Of a stretch of DNA of 64,000 nt, positions 30,413 to 44,547 are shown piece after piece. This DNA comes from Tubiluchus corallicola. Its lineage: Eukaryota > Priapulida > Priapulimorpha > Priapulimorphida > Tubiluchidae. Position numbers and translations under genes: made by a program. The notes under the pieces are model-generated. The model was given only the letters and a program-made list of their open reading frames with translations. It was not told the origin of the DNA and made no database searches. The stretch's first letter is position 1. Each line of letters starts with the position of its first letter. The stretch spans positions 124,001 to 188,000 of the forward strand of contig JAQGDQ010000331.1 in the NCBI GenBank assembly GCA_030141605.1, written 5' to 3'.

Positions 30413-31887
30413 ATAATTTTAAGAAACACAAGTTATGCATGTATGGCCTGTTTGTAATTGTAGCAGTTGCTTATTGCTAATGATCTTAACAATTTTAAAG
30501 AAAGCACTGACAATCGATAGTCATCCAGAAACAAAAATTTGCCATTGCACAAAATTGCAAAATAAACTTTAAAATGTGCATTAAGTAAAAGCAAATGCAG
30601 GATAGAAACCGTTGTATCTTATTCTACAAGTTAATGCTGACACATTAACAACAGAGGCTTCCAGGACTTTCAAGTCTGGCTGTAAGACTTGACATTGTCT
30701 CTGGCAAGGCCGGTTCATTAACGATAATTATTAGCGATTATTGTGGAATGCCCACAGGTATAATTAGAAGAGTGTAAATTGTCCCACCATAAACAAAACT
30801 GGAGCTTTGTAGTTTATAGTTCTTGTTTTCATGCCGATTAGCGGAGTAGTCTTAATAATAGTATTGCCAATTAAGCTAGGATTCTCAAGAGAGTAGAAAG
30901 GAAGTTTTACAGCGGTAAGTGGGAAAATAGTTGGCCACACAACAACAAAAATGCCAGCAGAAAAATTTTCCATCTCACAAAATGTTCTGCAGCCACAAGA
31001 GTAAGATTTCTTAATCTCTGACACTGCAACCAGTAGTTTGATGGTTTTTAATGGTTTTCCTTGATTTTCATTTATTCAACAACTGTTCCACAACTTGGAC
31101 TGTTAAACAAGACCCATGCTTTAAAAATCCAACACTGGTTGTGTTTTAAGCATTACATCCGTGTTAATAGTGTCCTTTTAAGAATTCAATACTGGCAACT
31201 CAAGCTCCACTGGAGGAGTTTCTGAAAAGTGATGGTAGTTATTTGTGAGCAATCACAAGTCAGCATTGAAAATCACAGGTACCTTGCTCTGCATTTTTAC
31301 ATGCTCAGTAATCAGAATTCAGAAGTGCTATATTTATTTTTGCCTAATAATGATTAGAGAGTATGTGAGCTAGTGTTTCATTATTATAAGATTGAGAATT
31401 TCATCTATGACTATGAGTTTTTCTGCTGAAAGGATGCAATGCATTTATGAAGTATAAGCTTTAATATGTATTTCATGTGCACAGAGAATATTCATCCACA
31501 TGTGACTGCATTCTTGGAGTTTGCTTTGAAAATGAAATAACAATACCCAACTTATTTTACAGGCATTATTACTGTTATTTGTTACAAAAATACATGCTGT
31601 ACAGTTTACGACCAAGCTAGCAATCAACTTTTTACTTACAAGTGGTTTATATACAGTCATTAGTCTATTTCTTAGTCTTACAGCAAGAAGTTTTACAAAT
31701 TATATATACAGTACAAGCATTAAACTATTCTATACCTGTTGTTATATATATATGCAAATGACATAGTGTTTTGGAACAAACAAGATGGATTTTGATTTAT
31801 GCAAATGAGTTCTGAATCAATGTGCAAAATGTAATGAAAATGGAAAAATGATGCTAACTGATGGTACACTGATGGAATTCACCACAC

Positions 31888-31893
31888 TTTATT
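31888..31893 (-). terminator. Candidate poly(A) signal of USP44/49 gene
   Basis: TTTATT on the plus strand reads AATAAA on the minus strand, 219 bases after the USP stop codon. It is the first such hexamer downstream. Confidence 0.45.
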
Positions 31894-32111
31894 CACGTCA
31901 TGATTTGCAAAGATGTAAAACATCAAAAAAGATAAAATGCAATAAAAAAATTTGTTATGGATAATGAAAGCAGCTTGATGAAAAGGATTTGATAAAGTTA
32001 CTCAAAACTAGAAGTTTTAAGATGAATCGAATCTATATACAAGAATAAAAGCAAAAATCTAATTGTTACAATATACAAGCTAGCAATCTAGTAATATCAC
32101 TTACTATGAAT

Positions 32112-35100
32112 TTAGATGGACATTCGTTGTTTTTTCACCTCGTTACAGAAGCCATCATCATTCCTAGTTATATCTAAATCATCAGAAGAGTATAGCTGCC
32201 GCTTCAAAGGAGTCTTGAATGTCACCTCCTCATCTTCTTCGGAACTTGGGTCATCTCTGGAGGTCATGTTTGTGTCAGAATTTGACAGTGTTTCCTGAGG
32301 CTGTGTCATCATGTGCAGGCTTTGCTTATATGCTGGTCTTGCTCGGGAATAGAACAGAATATATGCTTGGCAACTGAGAATGTCTACCTCCGAGTACGGC
32401 TCTAGTCTTCCGTCGTTGCACTGTATCCAAGAATCTAAATCAAAAATCCATAAAAACAAATCAGATTTTAAAAAAGGACAGATAAATGGATTTTCCACAT
32501 AAATAGATGATCAAAATGGTCAGCAGATGGCACCTGTCATACTGTGGAAAACATGAAATAACCATGAGTTACTGAAAAGTTTTTTCCTGTTTTTTCTGAT
32601 TACTTCATTATCCCATTGTGTTCTAAGTTAGATGTTGACTCATTTGACTGCAGGTCAAATTTGTCATATTGATTCTTTTGAATGTTTTAGCTCGGTCAAT
32701 CAAAACATACCGGCATTGCTATTCCAGCAGTAGCAAGTATAATGGCCAGAACCAAAACCACGACCGTGATGTATAATCGCTCCACTGAGCTCATAAGCAA
32801 AACTCTGCTCTGGTGAGGCAGGGTTACAGTATGACTGAACATTCAACTTGTGCTTGAAATTTACATGAACTTTGATCTTCTCCCGATGAAGTCTTCCCGC
32901 CCACCTGCAATCACGAAAATGTATCACAAAAGGTTGGTAAAGTTCTTAAGGCCTAAAATACTGCAGCAAAATGTAACAAAAAGTAAGACAGCTATATTCA
33001 GTGAAATGTCTTTCATGGTGATCTCAAATAAAACATACTATTGACACAAAGTCACTACTATACTATTTAATAAACCATTGAAATGTTATCCATGAACAAT
33101 CACCATCTATAATGGAAAAGGATTATTCTCAGTATTATAATCAATGTTTGCTTAACGAAACGCATGGTTATTTTACTCTTCACTGCAAGAAAGGTAACAG
33201 TTTGTTACAATAGCAGCACAAGTTTTTACCTAAAACGTTTCAAATGAAGACGTAAAACATTTGGCAGCCGGTGCACCATGAGACTTTTATAAGCTGAGGT
33301 GTAAGTCAGAGGCTTTTTGGAAGTCGAACGTCTTCGACCTGAAAAACAAGGAATAACAATAATGAAGTCCAAAGAGAGGGGCATGCAGCTGGTACATTGG
33401 GTCATGGGGCCCAAGCCGCGGAGCCCATAAATATTAAATTTTGTACGTTGGCATGACCAGTATTCGTGTCAATTCGAATTAGATGCCCTACTTACAAATG
33501 TATATTCTTCTTGCAATACCTGCTGCTACTGTTACCTCTGCAGAGTGCTCATTCAAACAGGTTCAAAATTTCCTTAGATCCACAATGACACAGGGACGGC
33601 TAGTAGACCTGGCAAGATTGAGTCCTGACACTGAATTTGTTAAGAAGGTCAATCTTGATGAGGTTGTTCATTGTTTTGTAAGGAAAAAAGCCGAAATAGC
33701 AACTTCATTTAGCAGAAAATGAACTGGCACATATTATATGGTTCAGTGTGAATAAACATATTTCAGATATAATAAAGACTATTGAACATAAATTATTGCA
33801 TTATATTTCATAGTCTTCATGCCCTGGTATAGGTGAGGGAGGGGGCCAAAATTTGTCTTGCTCTGGCAGGTAAAAATTCTTTCGGTGGCCCTGATGAAGT
33901 CAATAAAGCCCCATTCAGTTTTTTCTCAAACATATTTAAAATGATATTTGAAATTTGACCACTCATTACATGGTAAAATATTTTCTTGGTAGAATTTCCC
34001 AGTTTTTTTATGGGATACGAAAGATTGCAATATTACACAGGCATGACTCAAAAAATTTCAGAAATATATTTTATATAAGTACAAAAAACAAAACAGTGGG
34101 AACAAGAGAACCAAAGATATGCTTAGTCACAGTACATAGAGAAAGACCCATGATTAGACACTACAAAAAGTAACAAAAATAAATGATGGCACTATAAATT
34201 TTGTTTCACACAAAAACAGCAAAAAAATCAGACTTCTATTCAATGTAACGGACTTACTGTTACATTGATCACAGGCATAGACGTTTCCTTCTAACGATTC
34301 CTTCTCTGTAAACTTTGCCAACATTTCTAGATAAACAAAACATTTACTGTTATAAAGGTTAACTTTAGGCAACTGGTATGTGAAATGAAGTTTTGATTTT
34401 TAAATTTTAATTATTAAAATAGTTTAATAAAATTTTCTTGAGAATATTAAGCACAATCATAAAAAAGCAATTGTACAACCAATTTTGGATTGTTACAAAA
34501 TTTAAGTTTTGCTGCAATCAATAAAAAGCTAATTCTGAGATACTGAAAATATTAAGTATTAAAAAACTTAAGTGTTTTTTGCCAATTCAATGAAAAATAA
34601 AGAAATCACAATCTGGCTCCTACTTGCTTTAAAGCTATAACATGAAATGCATAGAAATCAAAACTCGAGGCACAAAAATATCAATAACATATTGATAATA
34701 AAAGCAACATGCATAAACTTTTAACTGAATATAAAAATAAGCAAAAACAAATAGAATTCTAACCTATTGTAAAAGTGTTGAATAATAACAGCCGAGTAAG
34801 CCAAAAATCGGTGCCCAAATGCATAATCCAAATAAGTTTACACACACCGCACTGCTCACATAGCTGCTAGATATTAGCAGGTCTAGTACATTCAACAATA
34901 CTGTGTAAAGTTACCATGCATAATATATTTTGTGGTTCACGTGAACTTGGCAAATAACCAAGCTTGGGCGCAGTGATTACCTAGTGAAGCACATTTTTCT
35001 TGCCAGCAATCCATTCTGTGTTATGAAAATAAGTTTCTGAATCTTGGCACTTTGGGAGTTTACATGATTTTACTTTTAAATTAATAGTTTACAACTTAAA

Positions 35101-38100
35101 TTGTTTTACGTCTGAATGTCAGCTGAGACGAAGTGAAGCATCAAGACTACGGTAAAATATTATGTAACTAAATGGTGAAATGCAAAATTGGAGTGTTGTT
35201 TACAATGTATTATGATTGAAAAATCAGCAATAAAAAATCAGCCTTAACGAAAATCTAAAAAATACATGAGCAATAAAAGTTGAATTTGAAAAAGTTTCTT
35301 CGTGGTTTTACTTTCAGCACTGCAGACATTTTTTTAGTGGTGGGGTGTGGTAAATACTCTTTGCATTAAAATTTTATCTGAAGCACTGCCAAGAGTTACT
35401 GAAAGGTTTCATCAAATTTCAGAAGTCAATTAAGATTGCAATAATGATTTATTAATAAACCTGTTAAATCACAACTTTCTTCTGAGAAGGTACCGTCAGG
35501 TGAATTTAAAATATTGTAGCGATCTGGAAACTCCAATGATAAATCCCAGAATGGTTCGTATGTGTGTGATTTGTGACCGCAAGCTATACAAGACACCTAG
35601 GAAGTTAAATACGAGAAAATAAAAAAGAAGAAACAATTCTTTAGCATTTGCAGTGTCCATACAGGCAGTCACATGAGGAGACACGTACATGTGCTAATTT
35701 TGAAACGATTCTACCTATTAAAATATTTGACTGTATAAATACCCCCTGCCACTAGGGCCAGCTTATGGTCCTTTGGTGCCTTTAGGTTAAAGAAGTTGTG
35801 GGTCTCTTACAGAAAAAGCCACCCTTTAACTTGCTTGCACCTGTTTTTCAATATTTTTAGTCATAATGTATTTTAGCGACATTTACATAGCTTGAAATAA
35901 ACTTATTGCAAATTCTTTAAATAATCAAGAATAGCAATCTTTTGTTTGTCAATAAAAATACTCTTTAAGAAGATTCCACTATTTTACTATTTATTGCAAA
36001 CCAAATGAAAAAAAACAGACTTTCTACCAAATGTTTTCAAAGCTTGAGGGCCCTAGGCTGCAGCCTATACTAGCTTATAGGATAATCCGGCCCTGCCTGT
36101 CACAATTTATTCTTAAAAGCGATTGATTTTTAACAAATAAATGCATAAAATTCATCAGTATTGATAATCAGTACACATTACTTCAATAACATTTACTCTA
36201 TATAATAAATGCGTAAGGAAATATCCAAGTTGGTTTTTCTATTTATTGTTACCGGAGATAATGAAAAAAGCAATTCCAAATATATTTAAATGCTGTAGTT
36301 TATCTATAGATAATATCTACAGCATTAGTTAATAGTCAGTCTCACCTCACTGACTAGCTCTCCTTGAAATATTTCTGTCACAATTGTATGGTGAGCACAT
36401 TTCTGATTAGCTGTTGTTATAGGGACATACACCCATCCACGTGGACAATTACGATTAAGATTCTCTGTGAAACGTCGCTGAGATAATGAGCTGGTTAATT
36501 CTGTATGCACTCTTTCTATCAACTCACTGTAGAAACAAATTATAAGAATTACTCACTCTGTCACTTAACTGTACATCAGGCATTTAGTTATAGATCTTTC
36601 ATTTAAGGCAAAATATAAATTAGTACCAACAATAGTGTTTAAATGTTATCATTTATACCTTAAACTCCACTCACATTTTGACTACTATAACCACCCTATA
36701 ATAAGATATAATAAATTTCTAAGCTGTTATGCTTAATTGCAAACCAAAACCCTCCATAAGTCGGCACAGTTGAAACTACGTAAAAAAGACGCTTCAAATT
36801 AAAATGTATCAAATGTGGTCAAATGTCAATTTTTCGTTTTTTTATAAAAACACATGTTAAATATATTTGACTTTTATATTCTAACATCAAATAATCAAGA
36901 AAGTGTTCAGAAATACTAAAAATTTAATTTTACAACCCCGAACTCACTTTTTATCTAGAAACTGGTACTACAATTGTATAAAAAATTGTATTTTCAAACT
37001 TCGATAGCAGCTCGTAGAAGAGTCGTTTTGCTTCGTTTTTTTCTGTTGCCAAGGCCAGAACTTCGTCAGGAAGAGCTATCTACTGGATTTAGTCATAACT
37101 TTAACGTGTTCTTGCAAAATCCATAACAACCAACTTTTGTGCGGTTGCTAAGATTTCGTAGAACTGCGACAAAAACAATGGCTAACTTTAAGAGCAATTT
37201 TCTCAAGGTTACAGTTTTCAGTGTATAGCCTGCACCTCAACTTCAATGTGGATTATCTCAGTTCAGAAATAACATAGAACGATGATTTTGGTATTAAAGT
37301 GACCCTTATGAAATAGAGATTCAGGATGCGTGAATAACTAGAAAAGCTTAATTGCCGACTTATGGAAGTTTCTACCATGCAAACACACATATAATGAAAT
37401 TTTCTAACAATATAAATACTCAGTTATAAAAACCACCACAGCTGGCCAATATTGTCAAAATGAAGGGACGGACATTTAATTTTTTTTTGCAATCTAAGCT
37501 ATAGATTATTTAAAAAAAAGAAAATTAAGATAAATACGTTACCATAAAAATTCTTGCGCATCTTGTTGTGCAAAACCTTTAAAAGAGGGAATGGCTTTCC
37601 AGACGGCATGTAACATGGAATGTGGGCTAACGATCGCCCACTTGCCTGACCATAACACACGAAATAAATCATGCAACTCATGACATAAGGACCTGAAATG
37701 ACAAAAATATAATGGAAAAGAATTATGCTGTCATAAGAAAGTTATGAAATGCAATAACTATAATTAATAGAATATTTTTATGTATGGTTGGTAATAACCT
37801 GTTACTGATAACTTTTAACTGAATAACAAAACATTTTATCCTTTTATTCATAGCCTATAATTTAGATACTGCTCAAGCCGCTTGATATTTTTTATCTTTG
37901 ATAAGACAGAAATGTACGAATGAGCCATAAATGATTCATTTGTGAGATGGTTTTTGGTTAGGTTTAGAAAGATCTTTGATTCATTACTTCTTCTAGATCT
38001 ACAAAAGTGGTTTCTTTACTTTCATCTGTACAAGTATTAATACACCAGTGCATCATAAGCAACACCTAAGTGGCTGACCATATGCACACAACTTTCTTAA

Positions 38101-41100
38101 ATTACATCACTACATAAATATAGCATCAATCCTTGTTCTTCATTTTGCAATTTCATTTTCACTTCCGTAATACTTTTTCATCTTTAAAACTTTATTAGCT
38201 ATGTGCATTATAGAGTTACATATGACAAATGTATTTCATGCAATAAAAACATGTACATACACAGTTTCTGCATCCTTTTCTTCAACTTGCATTTTCTGTA
38301 TACCCGTGTTGATACTTGGAGAGCTTCCACCATTTAATCCGCCTTGTTTACGACGGTGCTGTTTAGCATTGTTGTTCTCAGGTTTGTTTTTGTTAGACTC
38401 ATTGTCCTTGTGCTCAACATGCTATGAAAAGGAAAAAAAAGCGGTTCAATGATCTATGCATAAAACACACATTTTCAAGTTGTAACTCTAAAAATACGCT
38501 ATACATGCAACTAATTATTAAAATACTTGCTGTAAAGTATAAAACCATTTTGATTTTCTGGCACTTTTTTTCTACTAACAAGCCTAAAAGTTATATCTAC
38601 TACCTATTTTCTAACAAATCATAAGAATAATTTGTTTTGTGTTGCTACATCCATTCCATTTGTAGTAGTTTAAAATAAATAAAACAATCTAAATACCCAC
38701 TTGTGGTAACATGATATTGCAAATGAGGTCAACGGAAACTAATAATTTTGCAGTAATTTCAGGAATTCTTAAAACAAAAATCCCTAAATTCAGCCTAACT
38801 ATTGACTTTTGTATCTTTAGTTCTCTATTTGGCTAATCAGAGGAATAAGTATTTAATGTCTTGCAATACTCCATTAGCATATAACAAGTCAACCATGCCT
38901 TTAAACTTTCATATTGTTTTTGCGGATTGTGCAAGGCCAAACAAATAAGAATACGTCCTTAGAGAAAAACAGACAAATACTATATTTTGTTAAAAAAACA
39001 TTTTTCCATGTAATAAATGGGTTTATTGCATATGAAATAAATATGATCCAATTTCCTTAAATTTTCCAAAAAAACAACGCTAAAAACTTGGCAACCTTTT
39101 ACCAAGATGGCAGTATGGCAAGCAATATAATAATGCATGCAGATAAGATACTACAACCACATAAGGTACTTGAGTTTTGATGAGTGATAAAAATGGCAAA
39201 TTACGCACATACAGTATGACAATTCACCTTAAATGAGCACAGTTTTTTACTTTTCCAAATATGTCACACATAATTTAACACATAAAGCAGAATTACATGA
39301 GTGCTTATTTGTCATAAGGTTACTGAGTATTACATGACTGCTTATTTGTCATGTGCTTACTGAATATGACAAAATTACCTGCTTTGCTTCCATAGTTGTT
39401 TGTCTGGCATATGTGCGTTCATAAACATTGTTCTCAGGTAAAGAGTTCTTCTTAATCTTGTTCTGCTTGTTTGGCTTTCTAGTGTAGACGTTGCAATGAC
39501 TAACCTCCATGTTAACAAAAAATTCTCGAAACTGTGGTATGTGCCTGAGAAAAACACAAAGTAGAGTTGAATGTAAATAACAGAATTTTTTGCAAATGAA
39601 AATCTTAAACAAGTTTTACTTTATTTGCCAAATGGGAAACTTCATTTGGTATATATGTTGTATTCATAATTATGTTATTTTTTTACTTATATCAATTTTG
39701 TGTTATTTTAAGGTTCTAGAATATAGTTAGGCAGCAAATGAATTCTAACATGTTGAGTAACTGAGTTCATATTATAGCTTCACCATTTGCCCATGACAAA
39801 ATTTCTTTGAAATATAGATGAAAAAAGTGTAAACTACCATTAGTAAGAAGTCTCAAAGGATTGATACTTGATATCAATCAAATTAGCTGGGCGTTACTTT
39901 ACAACAGATTTGATGATTAAGGTAATCCGCATCATTTCTTTTAATTCTGCAAATCTTTGCAATTATTCACTAGCCGTTACTCTTTAAATAATGTACCACA
40001 AAACTTCACTTATTTTATTCTCAGGAATGTTACAACTTACCCAAGAACTTGTATAATAGAGTTCATGTAGCAGGTGTTACCAAGATTTCGTAGTCCTGTG
40101 ACACCTGGTGTAAACACTTGTTTTCTCTTTGGTGAAATGGGTGCTGTCACCTCCTTTGGTGGCGTTAAAGTGGTGGACAAGTCTTTCATGTAGCGAGCAT
40201 ATGCACGCCAAGCTAAAAATGTTTTTTGAAGGAGCGTTAAACGTCGATGTCGGAAAGCTGTAAATGTCTTATCCGCATCTCTTAATACAGACTCTGCAGA
40301 TCTGCAATAAACACGAAAGCAGTGTTAAACGGTAATTCAAATCAGTTAAAAACATAGATGAACCTTAGCATTTTTACCGATAGTGAAAAACAATAACAAT
40401 TCTTATCTTCATATAGGATTGTCATTGCTGTTTTGTCAATAGATAGAATTTAAGTTTTATTGCAATGGCAGTGTAAGCAAAAATATCAACGGAAAATGTA
40501 GCCATAGCATAATGTTGTGAATGTTTGTTTGATTAGGATGGCTAGCCAAAGAAATGGAAAAACAGTAGTCACAGATTGGTATAATTTTCACAGAGACAGA
40601 AGATTAATGTTTGAGACAAAGTTTTGACAACCAAAAAATTGAGACAAAAATTAGGACAATTTTTTTTGGCTAAGTATAGCCTTCTACAGATACGCAATAT
40701 ACATTTAATGGCTTTGAAAACACAGTAACAAACTGAGAAAATTATTTTCTTGTCTCAATATTAAATCAACTTTCTCAAAAGTGAATCTAATAACCAAGAA
40801 ACCGCTAATCCAATAATGCACATTATTTCAGCTTGTTTAGTTATAAACAACTATTGACCAACAAAATCAGCCCTGGAAAATGCCTTTGCAGCTGAGCTCA
40901 TTTCTGATTGGCCTAAAGTAAAGCTTTTCATATAAATAAAGTAGCGAAATTAACTTACTCAGAATCGCTAGAAGAACTGAAAGCTGATCGCATAAACCTA
41001 CTGCTTCTACCTTCGAGATTCTCAAAACTTTGAGAAGCAATGGCACTAAGCATAGTTCTAAGCAGCTTGATTTCACCAGCAGCATTATCATTCAACACAT

Positions 41101-44100
41101 AGTCATCACACATATAGCTAAATACAGAAAACAATGATATAATTAAAGTCACACACACCAAGCTGATCACTGTAGAGCATTTTTAAGTTTGATTTGCTCA
41201 AGAAATGGAAGTTGTTTCTGCTAATTTGGTTGCAAAAGGAAAAACCTATATCAATCGTTTTTTGCAATCATATTGTATTCTATAACTTGTACTGCTTTTT
41301 ATATTTTTGTGCAGGCATTCTTGTTTAAAAGTTAAAATTAAAACAAGGATAGAGAATGCTGTTTGTTATGGTTTTAAATAGAGATGGGCAGAATCCAGAA
41401 AATAATTACTAAATCGAATCAGAATTTTTTCAGTTTTTTAAACCGAACTGAACTGAACAAGCCGAAACCACATAGGCCCAACAAAAATTTACGCGAAACT
41501 GCAGCAGGCATAACTGAAACAAAACTGAAACTGAAGTAGGTCTACAAGTACAACCAAATCAGAGCAGAAATCGTAAAAACTTAATAAGAATGTATTGAAA
41601 AGATGGCAATATTTCAACATATCAAGCTATTGAAGTTGTGCACAAGTTTCATGGACAAAATTTTCCTACCTTGCAGCACAGGCCTCGAAATTACAAAAAT
41701 TTATATCATTGTTCTCGTGGTATTTGGCTTATAACTTGTCATTCAGTTGCTTAGAATGATTATACAAATGTGGTAATATAATATTGTGTGTAAAAATTAT
41801 AATTAACAACTTTACTTGCATTAGAAAAGTAAATGTTGCATGTCATGCATGATGTACATAAACTGCCTAATCCATTATCAAAAATACAAGTAATTGTTCA
41901 AATTTTTCTGCAAAAAAAAGGAACTAGTTCAGGTTCTAAGTTCCAAGTCTGGAATATTATTTACACTAATTACAGCAAAATTTAAAAAGTAGTTAAAGGG
42001 ATATGACTAAAAATAATCATTCTCCAAAGTACCTCATCCACCAAAGCACTTTTTTGGCCAGTGTTGCTTAACCATTGAAGGTAGAATGAGTGGCTATAAT
42101 TCTAGTAATAAAACTTTTCCAAAAACCAAATAATTAGCACCTGTACTGGTAGGTGATTAAACAGCCAAACTGGCATTAATGGTATTACATACTACATAAT
42201 CGTTAGAATTACGATAGTAAGCTGTTTGGGCCAGTTGCCAAAACGTGCTCTGCAAAATGCAGGTTATCAGGTCTTCACTGAGCAGTAAAATCGAGATACA
42301 AAATCAATAAAATGTTCTCTTCCTATAATTGGAATGGGTGGGCATAAATACAGTAACATTATGCACGATGCATTCAAGGTCATTTACCTTGGCTGTGAGC
42401 CTGTGGCTATGTATAAATAGCAAGCGGTAGGCAGTATAGTATTGTACATATTGGCACAGATTGTACATTTTCATCAACCAAACCGAAGCCAATTTCTTTA
42501 TGCTTGGATGCTACCAAACCAATGTTTAACCGAATGATTGGCCGTGCTGCAGAACCAATTTTTGAATAAAATATCAAGTTAAATTGCAATACCGAACCGA
42601 AGCCGAACCAATTTTCTTTGTAATTTTCTTGTAATTCCAAGTGAAAAGAATTATATATTCTATAATGCTTTATCATTTTAAGTTAGTAGAAATTGGTTAG
42701 CAGTATAAAACTGTTGATTACTAAATGTACGTTTGTATTTAATGTTATGTAGAACAGCGTTAAGTATTTTAAAAGCAGCCACAATTCTTTCAAAAGCCCT
42801 ATAACTATTTTGTATAATCAATAAAAGCAGTATTTAAGCAATAAGAACAGTATATAATTGTTTACTAGCTTGAGCTCTCATTGATTTATTCCATCGCATA
42901 TAAGCAAATACAGCACTGCCACGCTATTGCGCATGACATGACTTGTGTACCGACGGTGTTTCGCATTCTTCAAGTTATCATACAGAAACAGAAAGCAAAA
43001 TGTCAGCTGTTGCGCTGTGTTCACTGTTTACTATCAATCTATCTTCGGATAACTTTTTATAAGCATTACAGAAATTCAGTTTGTTTAACATAATCTTCAG
43101 CAAATGTGACAATTATTAAAAAAGTAGGTTCTGTACACCGAGGAGTGAGTAACATGCATATATAGATCTTAATAAGAGATGAAGCGGGTGTTTGAATTTG
43201 TTCAGATCATAATTTTTCATGTAGGCCTATTTACTGAACCGAAACTTTGCTCTATCCCAGATTCCCAGACGAATCGAATCGAAACAAATCATAGATTCAT
43301 CTCCCGAATCCGAGACAGATTACACTCGAACCCAATCCTAGCTATAAGGGACTGAAACCCTATCCAGTTTACGTCTATATCCACTTTAATCCTAGTTTAG
43401 ACAGAGGCAGATCAAACTTTTCATGTACCTTACTGAGTCAGTGCATTGTTGGTACAGCTCGGTAAAAAAAGTCGCAAAGAAATGGTCATAATTTGTCTTA
43501 AATTTCATAAACAACTCAAGTAAAAAACCTTTACTTGTAACTTTTATTAAGTAATTTTTTATGGTTGTTCATGGCCTGCAAGATGGAACTTGTCTAACTG
43601 CTTTAAACATGGCTATAATTTGACTAATTATTAGGTGAGGCATTTAGATAATAACAGAATTTAATAATCTATCACTGTATAGAGGTGACAAATACATCTC
43701 AATAACGCTGTCATACTTTCAGAAGAATAAGAAGGATAACTAGGAAATGCCAAGTTAGGACAAAGTTACTAGCTAGCAATTTCTATACAATATCATTAAA
43801 ATAAAAAAGTTACTTACCAATATACATATTTCTCATTCACTTCAATAGCTATTGGATGCTAAAAAATTATAAAGAATAATAAGAGCTATGTACACATGTG
43901 CTCTTTATTAATCAATTCAAAAAACATTTTTTACAAATACCTAAGCAACATAAATTCTTATTACACGAAGAAAAATACACAAACTATTGTTATTATTATT
44001 ATTTTCAATACATAATGTCCCACATTAAGTATGCTTATATAGCAAACTCATCTAGTTAATAATGTCAATATTTCTAAGCAGACTGTAGAAAACAAAAAAA

Positions 44101-44547
44101 ATTGATTTTAATTTATCACTGACAAACTACACAGAAAATATCTTACAGTAGATTCCTTAAAGTGGTTGACAGCATGTTCTTGATTAAAACGTCCACACCC
44201 AACATGAAAACAATTCAGGCAAGCCTAAAATACAAAAAATGTGTAAAAGCAGTAACACAATTTTGTGCTAAAGCCAATGGACTGGTAACATCCACTTACA
44301 ATAACAATTAATTCAAAAACTAAAGATAATATGCAGGTAACAATTTTAATGCCTTCGTCAGTTGCTAAACGAACTGCAATTCGGTTTTCTATGTACATGC
44401 ATGCTAATATTGAATTCACAAGTAATGTTTTCATACCCAAACACTTTCAGTAGATTCACAGTCTGCACAAATCCACTTCTGAGGGTTTAAAATGGAATGG
44501 TTATCTCCTAAATTGAAGCGAGAAACGTGCTTACACTTATCTGTCAT
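32112..44547 (-). CDS. USP44: Ubiquitin carboxyl-terminal hydrolase 44/49, 701 aa
   Basis: Fourteen exons join in frame: 44437-44547, 44147-44224, 43818-43858, 40959-41117, 40041-40301, 39379-39544, 38261-38421, 37543-37692, 36346-36526, 35494-35596, 34258-34326, 33230-33338, 32711-32904 and 32112-32434. The product is a nuclear deubiquitinase; vertebrate USP44 and USP49 act on histone H2B and on the anaphase checkpoint. The N-terminal zinc-finger UBP domain (residues 1-110) shows [22 protein letters not shown] and EHA.NHF. The USP catalytic domain begins at [13 protein letters not shown] with Cys207, carries the zinc ribbon pairs (C.AC and C.QC), and ends with GSGHY (His584) and CND (Asp602). 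Length and exon layout fit USP44 (712) and USP49 (688), and the gene looks like the unsplit ancestor of both. A linker rich in Asn, Lys and Gln (exon 38261-38421) interrupts the catalytic domain. The acidic Ser-rich tail ends with a basic KKQR motif. Confidence 0.96.
33483..33722 (+). mobile_element. hAT transposase C-terminal fragment
   Basis: About 75 codons, lying antisense in the USP intron 33339-34257. They read like the dimerisation end of a hAT transposase ([36 protein letters not shown]). The usual conserved pattern is S..CER.FS followed by R..M...RL..L. Here the ER of that pattern is lost, and nothing of the catalytic core or zinc finger is present, so it is a dead fragment. Confidence 0.75.
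35750..36095. mobile_element. Short non-autonomous hAT-like element (MITE)
   Basis: About 346 bases inside the USP intron 35597-36345. The left end CACTAGGGCCAGCTTATGG and the reverse complement of the right end, CAGGGCCGGATTATCC, form related inverted termini of the hAT type (CA.GGCC). I found no convincing 8-bp target-site duplication, so the bounds are approximate. Confidence 0.4.
41379..43330. repeat. Decayed repeat region rich in GAATCG and ACCGAA words
   Basis: It lies within the 2.7-kb USP intron 41118-43817. The block opens with TAGAGATGGGCAGAATCC. It contains clusters of AACCGAAC/GAATCGAATC simple motifs near 41400-41540, 42475-42610 and 43240-43330. This looks like remains of one or more DNA transposons with simple internal motifs. 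A similar GAATCGAATC patch occurs at 19820-19920. Confidence 0.4.

Larger units (their letters stand above)
29023..32111. other. 3' UTRs and spacer between convergent genes
   Basis: AT-rich sequence without recognisable coding exons. It lies between the CRMP stop and the USP stop. It should hold the 3' UTR of both genes, with AATAAA on the plus strand at 30407 and on the minus strand at 31888. Confidence 0.5.
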
